Assembly: GCA_003254905.1 (NCBI GenBank)
Contig: QANU01066072.1
Coordinates: forward strand, 409,576-473,575
Direction: 5' to 3'
From: Nissolia schottii
Lineage: Eukaryota > Streptophyta > Magnoliopsida > Fabales > Fabaceae
Length of the DNA: 64,000 nucleotides
Part shown: in pieces, positions 29,935 through 42,765 of the stretch
Layout: every line of letters starts with the position of its first letter
Position numbering within the stretch: position 1 is the stretch's first letter
Notes under the pieces: model-generated
The model's database searches: none
The model's input: the letters and a program-made list of their open reading frames with translations, nothing else
What the model was told of the DNA's origin: nothing
Translations under genes and position numbers: made by a program

Positions 29935-30963
29935 GGGTTCTTCACTCTATACATATATGAGATTCGCCTTTTTCTGAATCCAAGTAACGGGGGTCACACG
30001 CACATGTAATTGTAATATTTCTCTATATTACTTTATTTTAATTAATTTTGAGAAGTGGATTTTCCCGGAATTTGAAATCCGGTGAAATTTTGCAAGATCC
30101 CGGGACCGGATTTCTCTCTCTCTCGCTTGTTCTTTGCAGACGGGGAGAGAAAGATGAGGGATCGTTCGGTGATAATTTTTGTTATTTTTTTTTATTATTG
30201 GCCTATGAAACGGGTTACTATCGTGTGACATGAAATATTAAATAATAAATAATAAATAACGTTTAAGTACATATTTCTTCACGTGAGTTAAAAAAAAGAG
30301 TACATATTCCATTTTTTTAATTGTTCCGTTTACATGTAATTAGTAGTAAGACATTCATTTTTTTTATAAAAAAAAATTATGAGAAATATTACACTCCCAA
30401 TTTTAAAAAATGAGAATTAATAGTTATTTATTATAATTTTTTTTAACAAGTGCGTTGAGAGTTGAAGTTATGTCCTTATTCTTACCAGAATTAAGCGTTT
30501 TACCGCATGTTCAATTACTTGATCGTCGTAGACATACATTAAGTATGTATGTAGACATTTAACTCTGGTTACACAAAAAATCTCTTCTATACAGTATATG
30601 ATTGGATAAGCGAATAATCCTGTATAAAATTTAGTTTATATATATATATTTTTTTTCTGGATAGTGGGAGAAAAGATTAGCTGGTTAAGTCGGTGAACTA
30701 ATAGAAATAAGGAGGCTGATTGGGGTGAGAAACAGAGAATGGCGTTGTCTAAGGTTTCCTATTTACGCCCACAATGTAAAGAAATTGACCGGATTCATTT
30801 GGCAAATGCATGTGTTTGCTGTCTGATGACTCAGACTCAATCCAAATGTCAATTGTTTATGAAATTACCTGCTCATCAACTTAGTCAATATTATACTGCG
30901 GCGCTTTAAATTTGTGCCATATTTAGCCGGATATAAATTGTCCGGTAGTACCAAAAATTCTTA
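29935..30963. other. 3' flank of the LBD gene and spacer
   Basis: No gene. At 30065-30082 the sequence CCGGAATTTGAAATCCGG forms a nearly perfect short hairpin, probably within or just after the LBD 3' untranslated region. A (CT)n tract follows at about 30114-30124. Confidence 0.45.
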
Positions 30964-31107
30964 ATCCCTCCGTCTCAAAACAAATTATACGTGGTTTTTG
31001 GCTAAATACATGAATATTAAAAAATTTATAATTAATAATAATTTAAAGAATAATTTTATTAAATTATTTTTATTTAATTGTTTCATAATGAATGAAGAGA
31101 TGGAGAG
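30964..31107. mobile_element. Stowaway-like MITE (Tc1/mariner type)
   Basis: The left end ATCCCTCCGTCTCAAAACAA and the reverse complement of the right end CTCTCCATCTCTTCATTC resemble the CTCCCTCCGTCCC ends of Stowaway elements. A TA dinucleotide sits directly outside each end (30962-30963 and 31108-31109), as expected for a TA target duplication. The interior is AT-rich and noncoding, 144 bases long. Confidence 0.65.
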
Positions 31108-31344
31108 TATTCATTATAAAAAAATATTAAATATAGATGAATTTTATAGATGAAAATTTTTTATTTGTATTATATATGGATATTATTTGATTATAGATGA
31201 ATTTTTTTGTCTATTAGAAATTACAATTCCCCATGTTTATATAGACGGGTGAAAAAAAAATCATCTCTAAATTTGTTTGTAATTTTTAGTGTTTTTTAGC
31301 GGTCGAGATAGAAGATTCTTTTAAATATTTTTATAAGCATATAT

Positions 31345-31630
31345 ACAAAATAGTTTATACTTATAAATAGAAATTTTTGTATGTAACTATTTATTTTTAA
31401 ATAGTTACAGATAAAAAATTTTGTCGGTAAATATTTTTAATTTTTTTTATTTAAAGACAAAAATTTTCTTCTATAACTATTTAATTTTTAAAATATTTTT
31501 TTATTAGGTATACACATAAATTTTTATTTCTATAAATATTTAATTTTTAAAACATTTTTTATTAGTTACAGACAAAAATTTTCGTTTGTAAATATTTATT
31601 TTTAAAAAAATTATTTTTTATTAGTTACTG
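31345..31630. repeat. subterminal tandem repeats of the CACTA element
   Basis: About five imperfect units, each with TTAGTTACAGA, CAAAAATTTT and a complementary TCTGTAACTATTTA-like half. Each unit is itself a rough palindrome. In CACTA elements such subterminal motifs bind the element-encoded proteins. Confidence 0.7.
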
Positions 31631-33558
31631 ATGGAAGTATCCCCTAATTATTTCATTCTCCCCTCATAGCTTCCTATACGCTCCGCTTTGCAACCATAGC
31701 TTCTTACCTTCCGCTGCTGTCGGCCACCTTTTGCATTCTGTCGCCGCCGGCCACCGCCTTCTGCATTCCGCCGCCGTACTTAGTTGCTATGTTGAATCTA
31801 TATGAGTTCCTTTCTTCTTCAATTGTTTCATTTGAATTTTTTTTCTTCAACTTCATTTTTTCTTCAATCAATCTCACACTTCTATTTTTTCTTGAAATAA
31901 CTCATAGATCTTAAATTGTGGAAAGGAACACTGTCCAATTCGTTCCTCAAAATTGATCTCAACATTGCAAGGTCTGAAACCCTAACTCTGAGGTGTAGTA
32001 AATCTCTTCCTCAAGTTTTTAATTTTTTTAGTTTTGTTTTAATTTTGAGGGGTCACTCAACATCACAAGATCTGTTTTAATTTTTTTCTTTAGTTCCTTT
32101 TCTTTTCCTAGTAATTTTTTTTCTTTAGTTCTTTAGTTCTCTTAATCCGATGGAGAGGCATACATGCACAAAACTCATCAACATCTCAATATATAATATG
32201 TGTGCTTAAATATATGTAAACAAGGCATATAGAAGTTAATTAAAAGAGGAGTGAAAGAGAGAATCACATAAAAGAAAAAAACAAAAAAGAGGGGACAAGG
32301 TGAGGGAGATGTGTGAGGCATGAAAAACAAGTATTGGGAATATGTTATGATCATGCATTTGTGGCTCTATGCCATATCCAAACAGAAAAGGGGAGGACCC
32401 CTTGCTCTCTCTCCACCAATCTCCCCCTCCTACCTCTCAATCTGATGATGCTGATGACTCACACCCTTGAACGATGATGAAATTGGGTATTTAAATTACA
32501 GATTTTTATTTGATTATTTGATTGTGTATCTTTTGGGGGTTTTGAGCAATGCTTAATTTGATTTGATTTGGTTTGGTTCGTGTGTTGGATTATGTAACCT
32601 TTGGTTTTAATTTTGAGTTTGGTGATACTGAATTGTGAATAGAATCATAGGGAATTGAATTGGGTTCTTTGGGATGGGTCCTTATAATGATAAAGTTGGT
32701 ATTTTTATTTGCTTCGATCATTCAATTTTTATGGTGCTTTTGGTTGAATTGGTTCAGTTATTGGGGAAATATAGATCACGATGAAACAGGTTCTAGTATG
32801 GTTTATGGAGTGAAATTTTGAAATTGGAAGAAGCTGAAGATGAAATATTGGGTTTGATTGTGAAGGGTGGTAACTGTTCCTTATCTTCCAATGGTGTAAT
32901 CCGTGTCCATTTTGAGATCTTAACTTTTTCTGTTGGGCGTTTTGCATGCATTGAGCCTTGCTGCTTTGGTTATCTCATGGTAAAGAGAAGTTGTTCAATG
33001 TCCAATTCAAACGTTTCATTGTATCTTGATACTTCTAATGTAACACAGATAAATGCATTCAGTAGTTACTTTTCCCCCATTATTGTGGCATTTGATGTTC
33101 CGTGAGCTGAGTCAGTTTTGTAGTCACATTTTAGCAAGTGGAGTTCTAAACAATAACCCATTCAAGCTATCATATATCAAGTCAAATTGTATCTTCACCG
33201 ACTAGGGATGGATGATAATACCACTCTAAAATTGTAGCGACATATAACTGACAACCATAGGCCAATAAAAAAAATATTACCTAATTATTTTTGGCACTTA
33301 ATTCTGCAGAGCGTTCAACACTTAGCTTCTTCTCTTATGCATATAATTTTATGTTCTCTATTTTGTGTTCAACATATAATTTATTTTGGGGAATTTATTT
33401 GCTAGGCATTCATATGGGTGTTGAGAATTTTTGTAGTAAATATGATGCCAATTTTTGTTCTATTTACTAAATATTTTTTGCTTTTGACTATTTATTTTGA
33501 AATTTTAGGTGTGCTGGTGTCCATTAATTAGTTTAGATAGCTTGTTCCACGCCTCCCT

Positions 33559-34014
33559 TTGACTTCAACTGTTGCTACGTTTGAAGAGTTCCAAGAAAAA
33601 CTATCTAAATTTGACAAAGGTAATTCTAAACATGTTGTGTTTTTTCTGTTTTGTTGTGTTATATTTCCACATGCTTTCTCTAGGATAACTTACTCGTCAA
33701 TATGTGATTATCTACTATGGTTTATCTCTAGTAGGGTGGCGGCCCTTGAGAGGAGACTTGAGGAGCAAGAAAGCCGACACCAAGAGGAGATACGCAAATA
33801 CCAGGAGGATATGCGAGGCATAGAGCAAAGGATGATGAGTGCTATGCAATCCTACATTACACAACTCCAAGTTAGCAGTTCTAGTGTTCAATCGTCTAAG
33901 CAGCGAATGTCTCAAGTGTCGCCAATGGCTCAAGTGTCGCCAATGGATGATCAACAGGGGAATGATAATGTTAGCATCTCAAACAATGATAATGATGATG
34001 ATTTTTTAGATTGA
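33559..34014 (+). pseudogene. plant CACTA transposase fragment (Transposase_24/Ptta type), C-terminus
   Basis: The last part of the open frame reads RVAALERRLEEQESRHQEEI, then KYQEDMRGIEQRMMSAMQ and an acidic Asn/Asp-rich tail. This coiled coil is typical of the C-terminus of the plant Ptta/En/Spm transposase family. An earlier part, TFEEFQEKLSKFDK (about 33571-33621), looks like a previous exon followed by a GT donor. A TCTCTAG acceptor lies before the coil. The exon phases do not match simply, so the gene is decayed. The open frame has no ATG at its start (TTG). An 18-base duplication in the tail gives a repeated QVSPM. It lies inside the CACTA element, same orientation. Confidence 0.7.
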
Positions 34015-34586
34015 CGTTATATGTTTTTAATTGTTTGTATGATATATTTGTTATATTAACTTGTGTTAGTTTGAATCTTAAAATACTGTTGATGTTTTGT
34101 TTTGTGTTTAAACACTATTTTTACTTTGTATTGAATTTATGTTATTTTAATATTAATTTGAATGTGCATAAATTCTAATTTTTGTTATTATTATTTATGC
34201 AAGTTTAACATTTTAAGTGTCTAAAAAATTTAGTCAATGTTTTTATAAATAAAAATTTAATTAAAATAAATAAAAATAACAAAAGCAAAATATAAAATAA
34301 TATTTTAAAATAGTACAGACAAATCCGTCAATAAAATACATCTGTATATGATGATAATTGATGAAATTTCATTAATAATATAGACGAAATTAATTAATAT
34401 TATTCGTCAATAATATTAATTAAATTCGTCTGTAAAAATCACGTCAAATTCTTTCAACGTGCCAATAATAGATGGAATTAATCCATCTGGTAATATAATA
34501 AATTTTTCTGTAAAAAATAAAATTTGTCTATAATAATTAAATATTCATCTGTAAATCTATTTATATTTAATGTTTTTCTTGTAGTG

Positions 34587-35282
34587 TTTAATATCTTACT
34601 ATTTTTAAAACTATAATAAATTAAAGATATGTTGAAAAATTTAACAATAAAATTCACTTAAAAATATAAAAATGACAAATAATTTAAGACAAAAAAAATT
34701 TAGTTAAAATAATAAATAATTTAAAAATAGAAATTTGCTATTGAATAAATTATTTTTTTTCTAATTTATTAAATGTTTTACCCATCGGTATGTAGGTCAC
34801 AATGTTAGCTTACAATACAAAAATATGAAGCATCTGATAAAATATTGAAAAAAAAGAGTTTTTGGTGTAAGAGTATGTAAAAATCTCTCCTGGTGGTGGA
34901 ACCCACCTTTATAGAGTTGACGAGTGTGAATGTAGCAGCTCTGGGGAATCAAACTCAATACTAAGCAGTCAGTCCTCCATTTTTGATGGGGGAGTTCCAT
35001 ACGCCATGCCTAATCACACCGGTGGCTGCGTACATACCAAAACTTATAAACTAGGACAAAAAGATTGGTTGGATCAAACCTGATCCCAACTTGTATTGAT
35101 TTTATTAAGGGTTAATAAATCTGACTTATAATATTAGGCCATACTTTACATTATAGTTCTTGATTTAAATGAATGGACGAGGTCATAAATTTTTTTCATA
35201 AAACTTAGTTCAACTCGACTTACTTTTAATCTTAATAAGGATTTAATAAAGTGCTTTCTTGTTTCAGTATTTCTAATATCAC
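34587..35282. other. gene-free stretch
   Basis: AT-rich, then a GC-richer patch at 34870-35040 without any protein-like frame. Nothing recognisable. Confidence 0.5.
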
Positions 35283-35362
35283 GCACTCCCATGTGATTTT
35301 CTCAACGATATCACAAACCAACGCACTTCAACGTGATTTTCTCCACGATATCACAAACGAAC
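35283..35362. repeat. 40-base tandem duplication
   Basis: Two copies of a 40-base unit. Each starts GCACT, contains GTGATTTTCTC and ACGATATCACAAAC, and ends AAC. They differ at only a few positions, so the duplication is fairly young. Confidence 0.85.
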
Positions 35363-35826
35363 TTTTTCAAACCCTGTATTCTCAGCTCGAGAATCCTCCA
35401 TAACCACCACAACACGATATCAATCCCACCTTATTTCACCACCACAACCACTAGAAACGTGAGCAACTTTGCGTAGAGAACATTACGACGATCTCGTCAT
35501 GGTGATCACATTCGCTTTGATCAAACAGAATGGAGAAAATCGGTCAAATGCTGGAGAACTTGGTAAATTTGCGTGTTGTTTATGGAGTGTGTTTGCTCGG
35601 TTATGGTAATTGGTTTCCATGAGAAAATGTTCGTGTTTAAACGAAGTAGTGCATAAGCATTATAATCATCATGTTATTAGTCACTTTAAAAAATTGTTGG
35701 CACCATCGTAGGCATACAAAAGCATCTTGATAAGAAGCTCAAACATTATTCGTGTGATTGCACAAACTTTATTCATAAATGTGCACAGACATTATAATCA
35801 CATACATATTCAAATATATTTAATCT

Positions 35827-36786
35827 GATGTAGTGAACCCCAACCGCTCAGCAGTGAACCCCAACCGCTCAGCGAACCTGGACAGAAAACGCCTATAAAT
35901 AGAGGCTCAAGGGCTCTCATTCAAGACACTTCCATTACATTCCTCTTCCACACTTTTACACATATAGAGCACGAATCTTAGCTTAGTTTAACAACAAAGA
36001 GGAGGCCAGTGAAGAACCCAAAATTGATCAAGGAAACACGACGGTTGCTGTCATGATAGCTTGAAAACGTGTCATGGTAAGCATCCATCACCTTGCCTCT
36101 GAGATTCTCTCTTGTAAGATGGATTTCTAATCCTCTTGTTGTTGGAATTTTGATGATTATTATAGCATGATTGTATCCATGTAACTTTTGCATTATGAAT
36201 TTATCACTTTTTATGATTTGTTTGAATCGATTTTACGCTTAATGCTTGTTTTAGCTTAGCTACCTAAAGCATGATTTCAAACTGCATGGTTGCGCGCGAA
36301 AGCGGCATCATACATTGGAACTAAATCAATTCATCTGGTAAACCTAATTGCTAGAAATAGAGTTAGGGTTATTAGTCGTTTTAACATCTGGAATAACGCT
36401 GGTTTACTTCGTTAAGTTTGTGCACGAAAGTGACAACATAATAAAGGACACCTGATGATCTTTTCATGCTCAAAAGAGATGAACAAGTTAAGAACTGGTG
36501 GCGAGGAATCAATGAAATGATAATTCTGTTGTACTAAGTAAATGGATACATGAAACTACAATAGGATTCAATTCCCAACAAGCTTCCTGATCTACCTCTG
36601 ATTTGTTGCCTATTTATCTTTTATGATCTTTATTTAGTTTATTTAAATATCAATCAAATTACCAATCCTTCATCTTATTGTTTAATTAAAAAACTCAAGA
36701 ACGGTATTTTTGCAACTCCCTGTGGATACGACTATACCCGACTATATTGCAATTGGATCCCTTGAGGATCTGAAAGCTGTAAAGAA

Positions 36787-36821
<35 letters not shown>
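35827..36821 (+). mobile_element. LTR-like retrotransposon fragment
   Basis: It starts TGATGTAGTGAACCCCAACC, with a 21-base unit (AGTGAACCCCAACCGCTCAG plus C) repeated in tandem at 35832-35873. A TATA-like box CCTATAAATAGAGG lies at 35890-35903 and is followed by a transcript-start-like region. Near the right end the segment CTCCCTGTGGATACGA (36716-36731) resembles a phrase common in plant gypsy (Tat/Ogre-like) LTR regions. The block ends in an (AT)n run (36789-36821). No coding, primer-binding site or matching second LTR is visible, and I cannot define a TSD, so it may be a solo LTR with a damaged right edge. Confidence 0.45.
36789..36821. repeat. (AT)n microsatellite
   Basis: Uninterrupted AT dinucleotides for about 33 bases at the right edge of the LTR-like block. 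Confidence 0.95.
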
Positions 36822-36822
<1 letters not shown>

Positions 36823-37000
36823 CGATGAGAGTGCAAAAAGCTTTTAACAAGTATCCATAATGCACAAACATTATACATATTTGTGCACAAACTTTATACA
36901 CAAATGACTTACTAATGTTCTCGAAAAACAAAAATCTTTCTGAAATCACATACATTCGAATAAAACTTGAAGAAAGATAGACGGATAGCAATCGACAAAT

Positions 37001-40000
37001 GAACCCTAATCCAAACAGTATAGGAATTCAAGGATGAACTCATTTCGAGTACTCACCAGTGTTTGTGTTTTTGATGTGTGTTGTTCATTGTGCGTTTAGT
37101 AAAGCTTGTGCAGAGTGCACGATGGAGATCGACGAGAGATGGGAGTGAAGAGAGAAAAAAGAAGGATGGGTTTGCAGAAGTGATGAAATGAGAAAACAAA
37201 TGGCTTACAATCCTATTTTTCTCGCAAGAAAGTAGGAAGCGTGAATGTTTGAGTTTTGCGTATAGTGACACATGCGTGAGTAAGAGTGGGAATGTGTTAA
37301 CGCTAAGTGATTATTTTATGGGGCATACCGTATATGAGTAGGGTGTATCAATTGTGGTGTATGTGTAGGGGACTAATATATAATTTGTTGGATTTGTGGA
37401 TTAATTTGTTGGAGAGTATAATAGTTTCTCTTCTTTTTTTTTTTTTTCCTCTTATTGTTAACATTTCAATTAATTTCTCTTCTAGTTAGGAGACTTTTAA
37501 GACTTCTCCTTTATTAAATATCCAAGTGTAACTCTACTTACCACTTTGTTATTACTTACTACAATATAAAAAATAGATCATTTTAAATGAATTTCTCGTC
37601 ATATAAAATCAAATATGATTTTTCCTTTGGGAAGAGACAGAGAAGTAGTAGTATTGTAATATACAATTAGCACATGTTGGTGTTGCCATGTTAGGCGACT
37701 TTTGGAGGATGCAAAGAGGCGTACAAAATACAAACTCCAATGAGTAGGAATCGAGAAGCTACGCACAAATAAAATTTAAAAAGCTCTTTATTGCCTCGTC
37801 TTGTGCGGTTTCTCTTTACTCAAAGAGTACGTCCAGTTTTGGCTGTCTTCCCTTTGTGTTGTCCATTTCTTATTCCAAGTTATTAATTATAAAATAATAA
37901 CACTGGAAAACATATATTATTCCGTACTTGTAAGTTGAGTTTGGTAATAAACGAGCTGATTAGCTTTTTAAAATAGTCAACTTATTGTATTGTTTTCGTA
38001 TTTTTATATTGTTTTTTTTTCTATAGGTATTGCATTTAGTATTATTGTTTAATAATAATAAAGTTCTTTTACATGTTTATGGGGGTAATTTTAACAAATA
38101 AAAATAGACAAAAAGACACTTTACTTTATTAAACTACAAGTTAAGTACACTTTATCCTCTTAATTTTAAGAAAAAGTAATTTGACCATAATATTTTATAA
38201 TAATACAATTCAATTTTGATATGACTAAATTATTTACCGTTCTTTTTTTTTTAAGTTGGAGATAATTTAATCATTTAATTTTTTTTTTTACTATTACAAA
38301 AAATTAGGGATGGATTTGAACCATTTTGAAAATACAAGATAACATAAACATGATAATTAATATATTAAAATACCCATTTTATTACTATGCTGTTATGACA
38401 AACAAATTGTAAATTCATCCAGGTAGTTTTCTCTTAATTTAATTAGGGGGAAGTGAGTGGGAGCCACTCCATCACCCCAAAGCCACAAACGTCACAACTT
38501 ACAATATTTGATTAATCCATTACAATCCAATAAGAATGTAAGTGGAGAGATAAAAAAGAAGGTAAACAAAACCCATTATTAGTGGTTGAGTTGAATGGAT
38601 ATATTAGCAAGTGATGAAGAAAATATATAGCTTTTTATTTGTTTGTGAAGACTGGCAAGGCAATATATGCAGCATGCGTCTCGCCGCATTTGCCAATGGA
38701 GCCCACGGAACCTTTTCATTTCTCACATTCTGCAATGAGACATACCTCAGCTTCCACTTCTTTCTTCAGAGTCTCTCAATTTGATGCATATAGTAGATGC
38801 TCTCACGTCAGCTTCTACCCACGCACTCTCGATGCCCCCAGAATTTTTTATCTATACATAATTCTTTTTTTTTTGTTTGAAATCAAAGTTTAGGTGAGTA
38901 CCATCCATCGTCCCACTAAAGGCATAACATGTTCACAAACTCTATGAACGTTTATAATAATTTTCTTATTTTTGCATCATAAAAACTAATTTTGTGTGTG
39001 CGTCACAATGTGAGAAATAAACATAACAAAACATATAACAAACATTAAAGAATACATAAACGAACAATATTATATACCTGTGTCTATGCATGCATAAATG
39101 CTTAATGATAATATTTATTTATCTGTTTTATAATATTTATTTTTCAATGTGGTGTACATATGATGTTAGTTTTTATGGTGTCCAAATAATATTTTTCGTT
39201 TTATAGAAGTATTTGCTTACCACCTGTCAAATTGAAATTCACATCAAGAACAAAAATCAAATTTATGTCTTTCTAAAATATTAGTCTACTCTTTACCAAC
39301 AATTTCAATCATCTTTGCCATCTATACATCATTCCAACACGTTATTCTTTAATGCACGTCATAAAATAAAAGTGCTTTCTTCCATGACCAAATTTGAGTT
39401 TGTATTCTTTCAGGGAACAAATTACTTGATAACTTGTTCAACAATTTGCTAATTATGAGTGCGATTAAATATAAGGTTTTGCAAACAAATTTTCCTAAAG
39501 CACTGGTTAAGGATATTAGAAGTTTTTTTTTCAAAGAATTTATTTTTTTAACATTTCATTATATTAAATGCATTAAAACTTAAAGTCATTGTTCAAGTTA
39601 GTCCATAAAAAATGTCTCGATACTAAACTTAGTTCTTGATAAAAATTAAAATATTAACTTAGTACATGAATTTTTTTTTTCATTACCACAATCTTCATTA
39701 AAAAAAATTAGACATAGACTTAGTTGACTCCCAAAACATTTACAGAAATTAAGTTGACATTTTAATTTTTTTCAGAACCAAATTAAAAATTGAAACATTT
39801 TTCAAAAACTAATTTAGACATAAATTCTAAAATATTTCTACTTTGAATTGTTAAGAGTGCCATAACAAAATTCTTGAAAGATTTTTTCCCCTCACTTTGA
39901 GAGTTCATATATAATTCTCCAGTGCGTACATGAGGCTGACACGTGGACAAAAAACAATGGAATATGAAAACAGGATGTGGCAAACAAAATTATTCGAAGG

Positions 40001-41526
40001 TGGAGAAAGGAGAGCCAAAGTGTGACGCGGATTTCACCAACGTTCCCTTTCAATAATGGATTTTTTCTTTGGCCATCATGAACGACAAATTCCAAGCTTC
40101 TTGGTGGTTCGGATGCAGTCTCACTATTCAACAAAAAGGATATATATCTTCGGATTTTTAAATACATCCTTCTTTGAATTGTTGCAATCTATAACTAATA
40201 ACCGATTATTAAAATGAAAATTAGCCAATCCTTGATTAGCACGAAACAAATGTACAACTTGCCTCGTGTTATGTATCATATCCTCTAAAATGTACAACAT
40301 GTTTACTTGCTTCGTATTTTGAATCTAAAATTCGTATAGAATGTCAACTTCGTGCCATCACCTCATTCAAGTAATAGGGTAAGTTCTGAGCATTATTTAA
40401 AGATAGAAGTTAAAAATTGAGAAATATATTTTGTATAAAATCCTCACTCTTAAAGTTTTCACCTCCTATTTTAATGTGTTACTTAATTTGCTCTAAGATT
40501 AAAAGTTAAAAAAAAGGTTCGTGCAAGGTTTTATAATGAAAAAAAAATAGAGATTATAGTGATGGCACAAAACATATTCTTCGGTTCCTTGTTGTGTTTT
40601 TATCTTATGAAATAATTTTGGTCTAAGAAAGGTGAAAGGGATATATAATGGAAATATTTGGACAGCATAGCATAGAGATACCTTGGCAAGCATATAATTT
40701 TATGCCCCCAATCTTCAAATCTTCACTCATAAGACTGTCCATGATCAGCCAAGAAATTCGGGCCATGGTACGATATAAGTCCTTTTATTTTAATGTTTGG
40801 ATTTTTATTGCAAGTTGCATAGCTAGTTGCAAAACCTGATAGGTCTACCTTGAAAGTGAAACGCAAATGACGCTTTGCCGCACTACAATTCTCTGCTCTC
40901 ATATCGCTTGGCTTTTGAGATTCCATTTGATGTGGAACATAATTTAATTACTACTTGTCATTATTTTAGACATTGTTATTGCAATTCTTGAATGGCAAAG
41001 TATACCTGAATACATACATACACACGTTTCTCTTTGAAAGCAATATGTAAGTAGTCTCTTGGCCTCTCTTACAAACAAATGCCCCTTCAAATGATTTTAA
41101 AGTCACTTGCTTCTAATTCTATGATTCCAAGTTCCAACTCCAGTCAATTTCCTATTTCCATTTTTCCATTATGGTTGGCTGGCTCTACTCAAAACTTTGC
41201 ATGTTTGAGATTGTGACTCTGCGTCGTGGCTTATGGCTGTTTAACATGTGCCTTTCTTTTGATAAAAAATAATAATCACGAGGGATGTCTCAATACTTTT
41301 AAGATATAAGATTAATTTATGTTCAAACATTATTAGATTTCGTCGTCTTGATTAAACACAACATTATTTCTATTTGCTTTTAACCCTCATAAGTGCGTGT
41401 AATATGATATGAGCAAATTTATGGATTGAAACTGCAACATGTTCATAAGATTGCTTAGCATCTGTTACGAGCACTCGAATTGAGAAGTAATTCAAGATGA
41501 AAATTGTAAGGTCCAAGAAGACCAGA
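37001..41526. other. gene-free stretch
   Basis: About 4.5 kb of AT-rich spacer. A GC-richer island at 38640-38850 is open for 84 codons (38639-38893, no ATG at its start). It has no recognisable motif, and I do not call it a gene. Antisense frames around 39892-40167 also show no family signal. Confidence 0.45.
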
Positions 41527-41823
41527 ACTTAGGGTTGTGCCTAGCCCATTTATCTGGTTAAATAGACGGATCAAATGTATAAAATTTGAAAGCTCGTTTA
41601 AGTCTGGCCCATTTAACTCGCTGACCAAACTGTCCCGTTTAGTGTTAACATAAACATAACTCACAAACTAACTCATTTATCCACATAAATGAACGGACCA
41701 AATATATAAAAATCGATATGCGAATAATAAAAGCCTGTGTAGGTCCGACCTATTTAGGTTTGCGGGTTAACTAGGTCATGCCTAAACGAGTTGGGCTAAC
41801 CCGTTTGACAAACCTACCAAAAC
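41527..41823. repeat. dispersed DNA repeat with CCCGTTTGACA-type end
   Basis: The left part has TTAGGGTTGTGCCTAGCCCA. The right part, reverse complemented, has GGTAGGTTTGTCAAACGGGT followed by TAGCCCAAC. Ends with AGGGTTGTCAAAACGGGT and a GGCCC-like box are frequent in degraded plant elements. Internal words (GACCAAAT-TATAAAA) occur twice. Superfamily unknown. Confidence 0.4.
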
Positions 41824-42765
41824 TATTTGATGGCAGTTCCATCGCTTTTTTGATTTTTGTTATTTAGGAATTTTTATTTAATAAGTGGTTATAATCTCGG
41901 ATCTGGAGCATAATTCTTTTATTTGTAATGTTTTTATTTCTCCTTTGTGGTATGTTTTTTTTTTCTCTATGTGGTGTGTTTGTTCCTCGTTTGTGATATT
42001 TTTTTTTATAGTCTTACATATGACAATTATTTTCATATCTATTGCGAAATGAGGCATAGTGTATTCTTCAAACTATAGTACTTATTATGTTGGTCTTGAA
42101 ACAATTTTGGGAATTGACAATAGATAAACAATAATTCAAAATTCATATGAATTCGTTTACCACCTGTAATAACCACAATATTAAGATTGGTATATGGAAT
42201 ATCTAGAATGAGTCTCCATAGTCACGGTAGACAAAAAAATTCAAATTAGATTAGAGGAAAGTTTACTACTCCTATTCTATAATAGGCCTGTATGTGTTAA
42301 TATCAATGAGACAACTAACATCCTATATATAATTAGGAGCAATGCACTTTGCAGACTAATGGTTAAGTCTTCCCATTATTGCAAACCCAAACACAAAGAC
42401 CCATAATTAAACCCACAAACAAACAATGCTCAACAATAATAAGTCTAATAACAATAGTGTTCACAAAATAATTAGACTTAACAAAATAGTATTAATTACT
42501 TTAACATCTGATCCACCTTAGTTTTTAATTAACTTATGTTAGTAGACAAAAATTTCAACAGGTCTATGACATAAAAGATATTTAGACATCGATAATCTTA
42601 CGATAATAAGTAGATCAATTACAGATTTTATTAGTTCAGAATGTAGAATGTATTTGCATCGTATTAGCATTAATTTTGATGTATCATTTTCAAATTGTAA
42701 GTATCGTTAAACTTTTCTATAAATAAAATTGTTTTTTTTTTGTTTAAAAAAACTATTAGTCCTTC

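Larger units (their letters stand above)
31112..34586 (+). mobile_element. CACTA (En/Spm) DNA transposon, deleted and inactive
   Basis: The right end TTTTTCTTGTAGTG is the complement of a canonical CACTACAAGAAAAA terminus. The left end CATTATAAAAAAATATTAAA aligns with the reverse complement of the right end, CACTACAAGAAAAACATTAA, with a few C-to-T and G-to-A changes, and the match continues inwards. The flanking trinucleotides ATT and TTT are near the expected 3-base duplication. Subterminal repeats lie at both ends: about five units of 55-70 bases at 31345-31630 with palindromic ACAGACAAAAATTTTCGTTTGT-like cores, and more at 34313-34560. Only the C-terminal part of a transposase remains, so the element is non-autonomous. 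Confidence 0.85.
35650..37000. repeat. CACAAAC-type repeat interrupted by an LTR-like insert
   Basis: Both flanks (35650-35826 and 36822-36905) carry the TGCACAAAC(A/T)TTATA motif cluster seen elsewhere in the window. The centre is a different, GC-richer block. The simplest reading is one repeat split by a later insertion. Confidence 0.5.

Noticed and set aside
38639-38893. 84-codon frame in a GC-richer island
   Set aside because: It has no ATG at the start, no motif and no splice context; evidence is too weak to call a gene.
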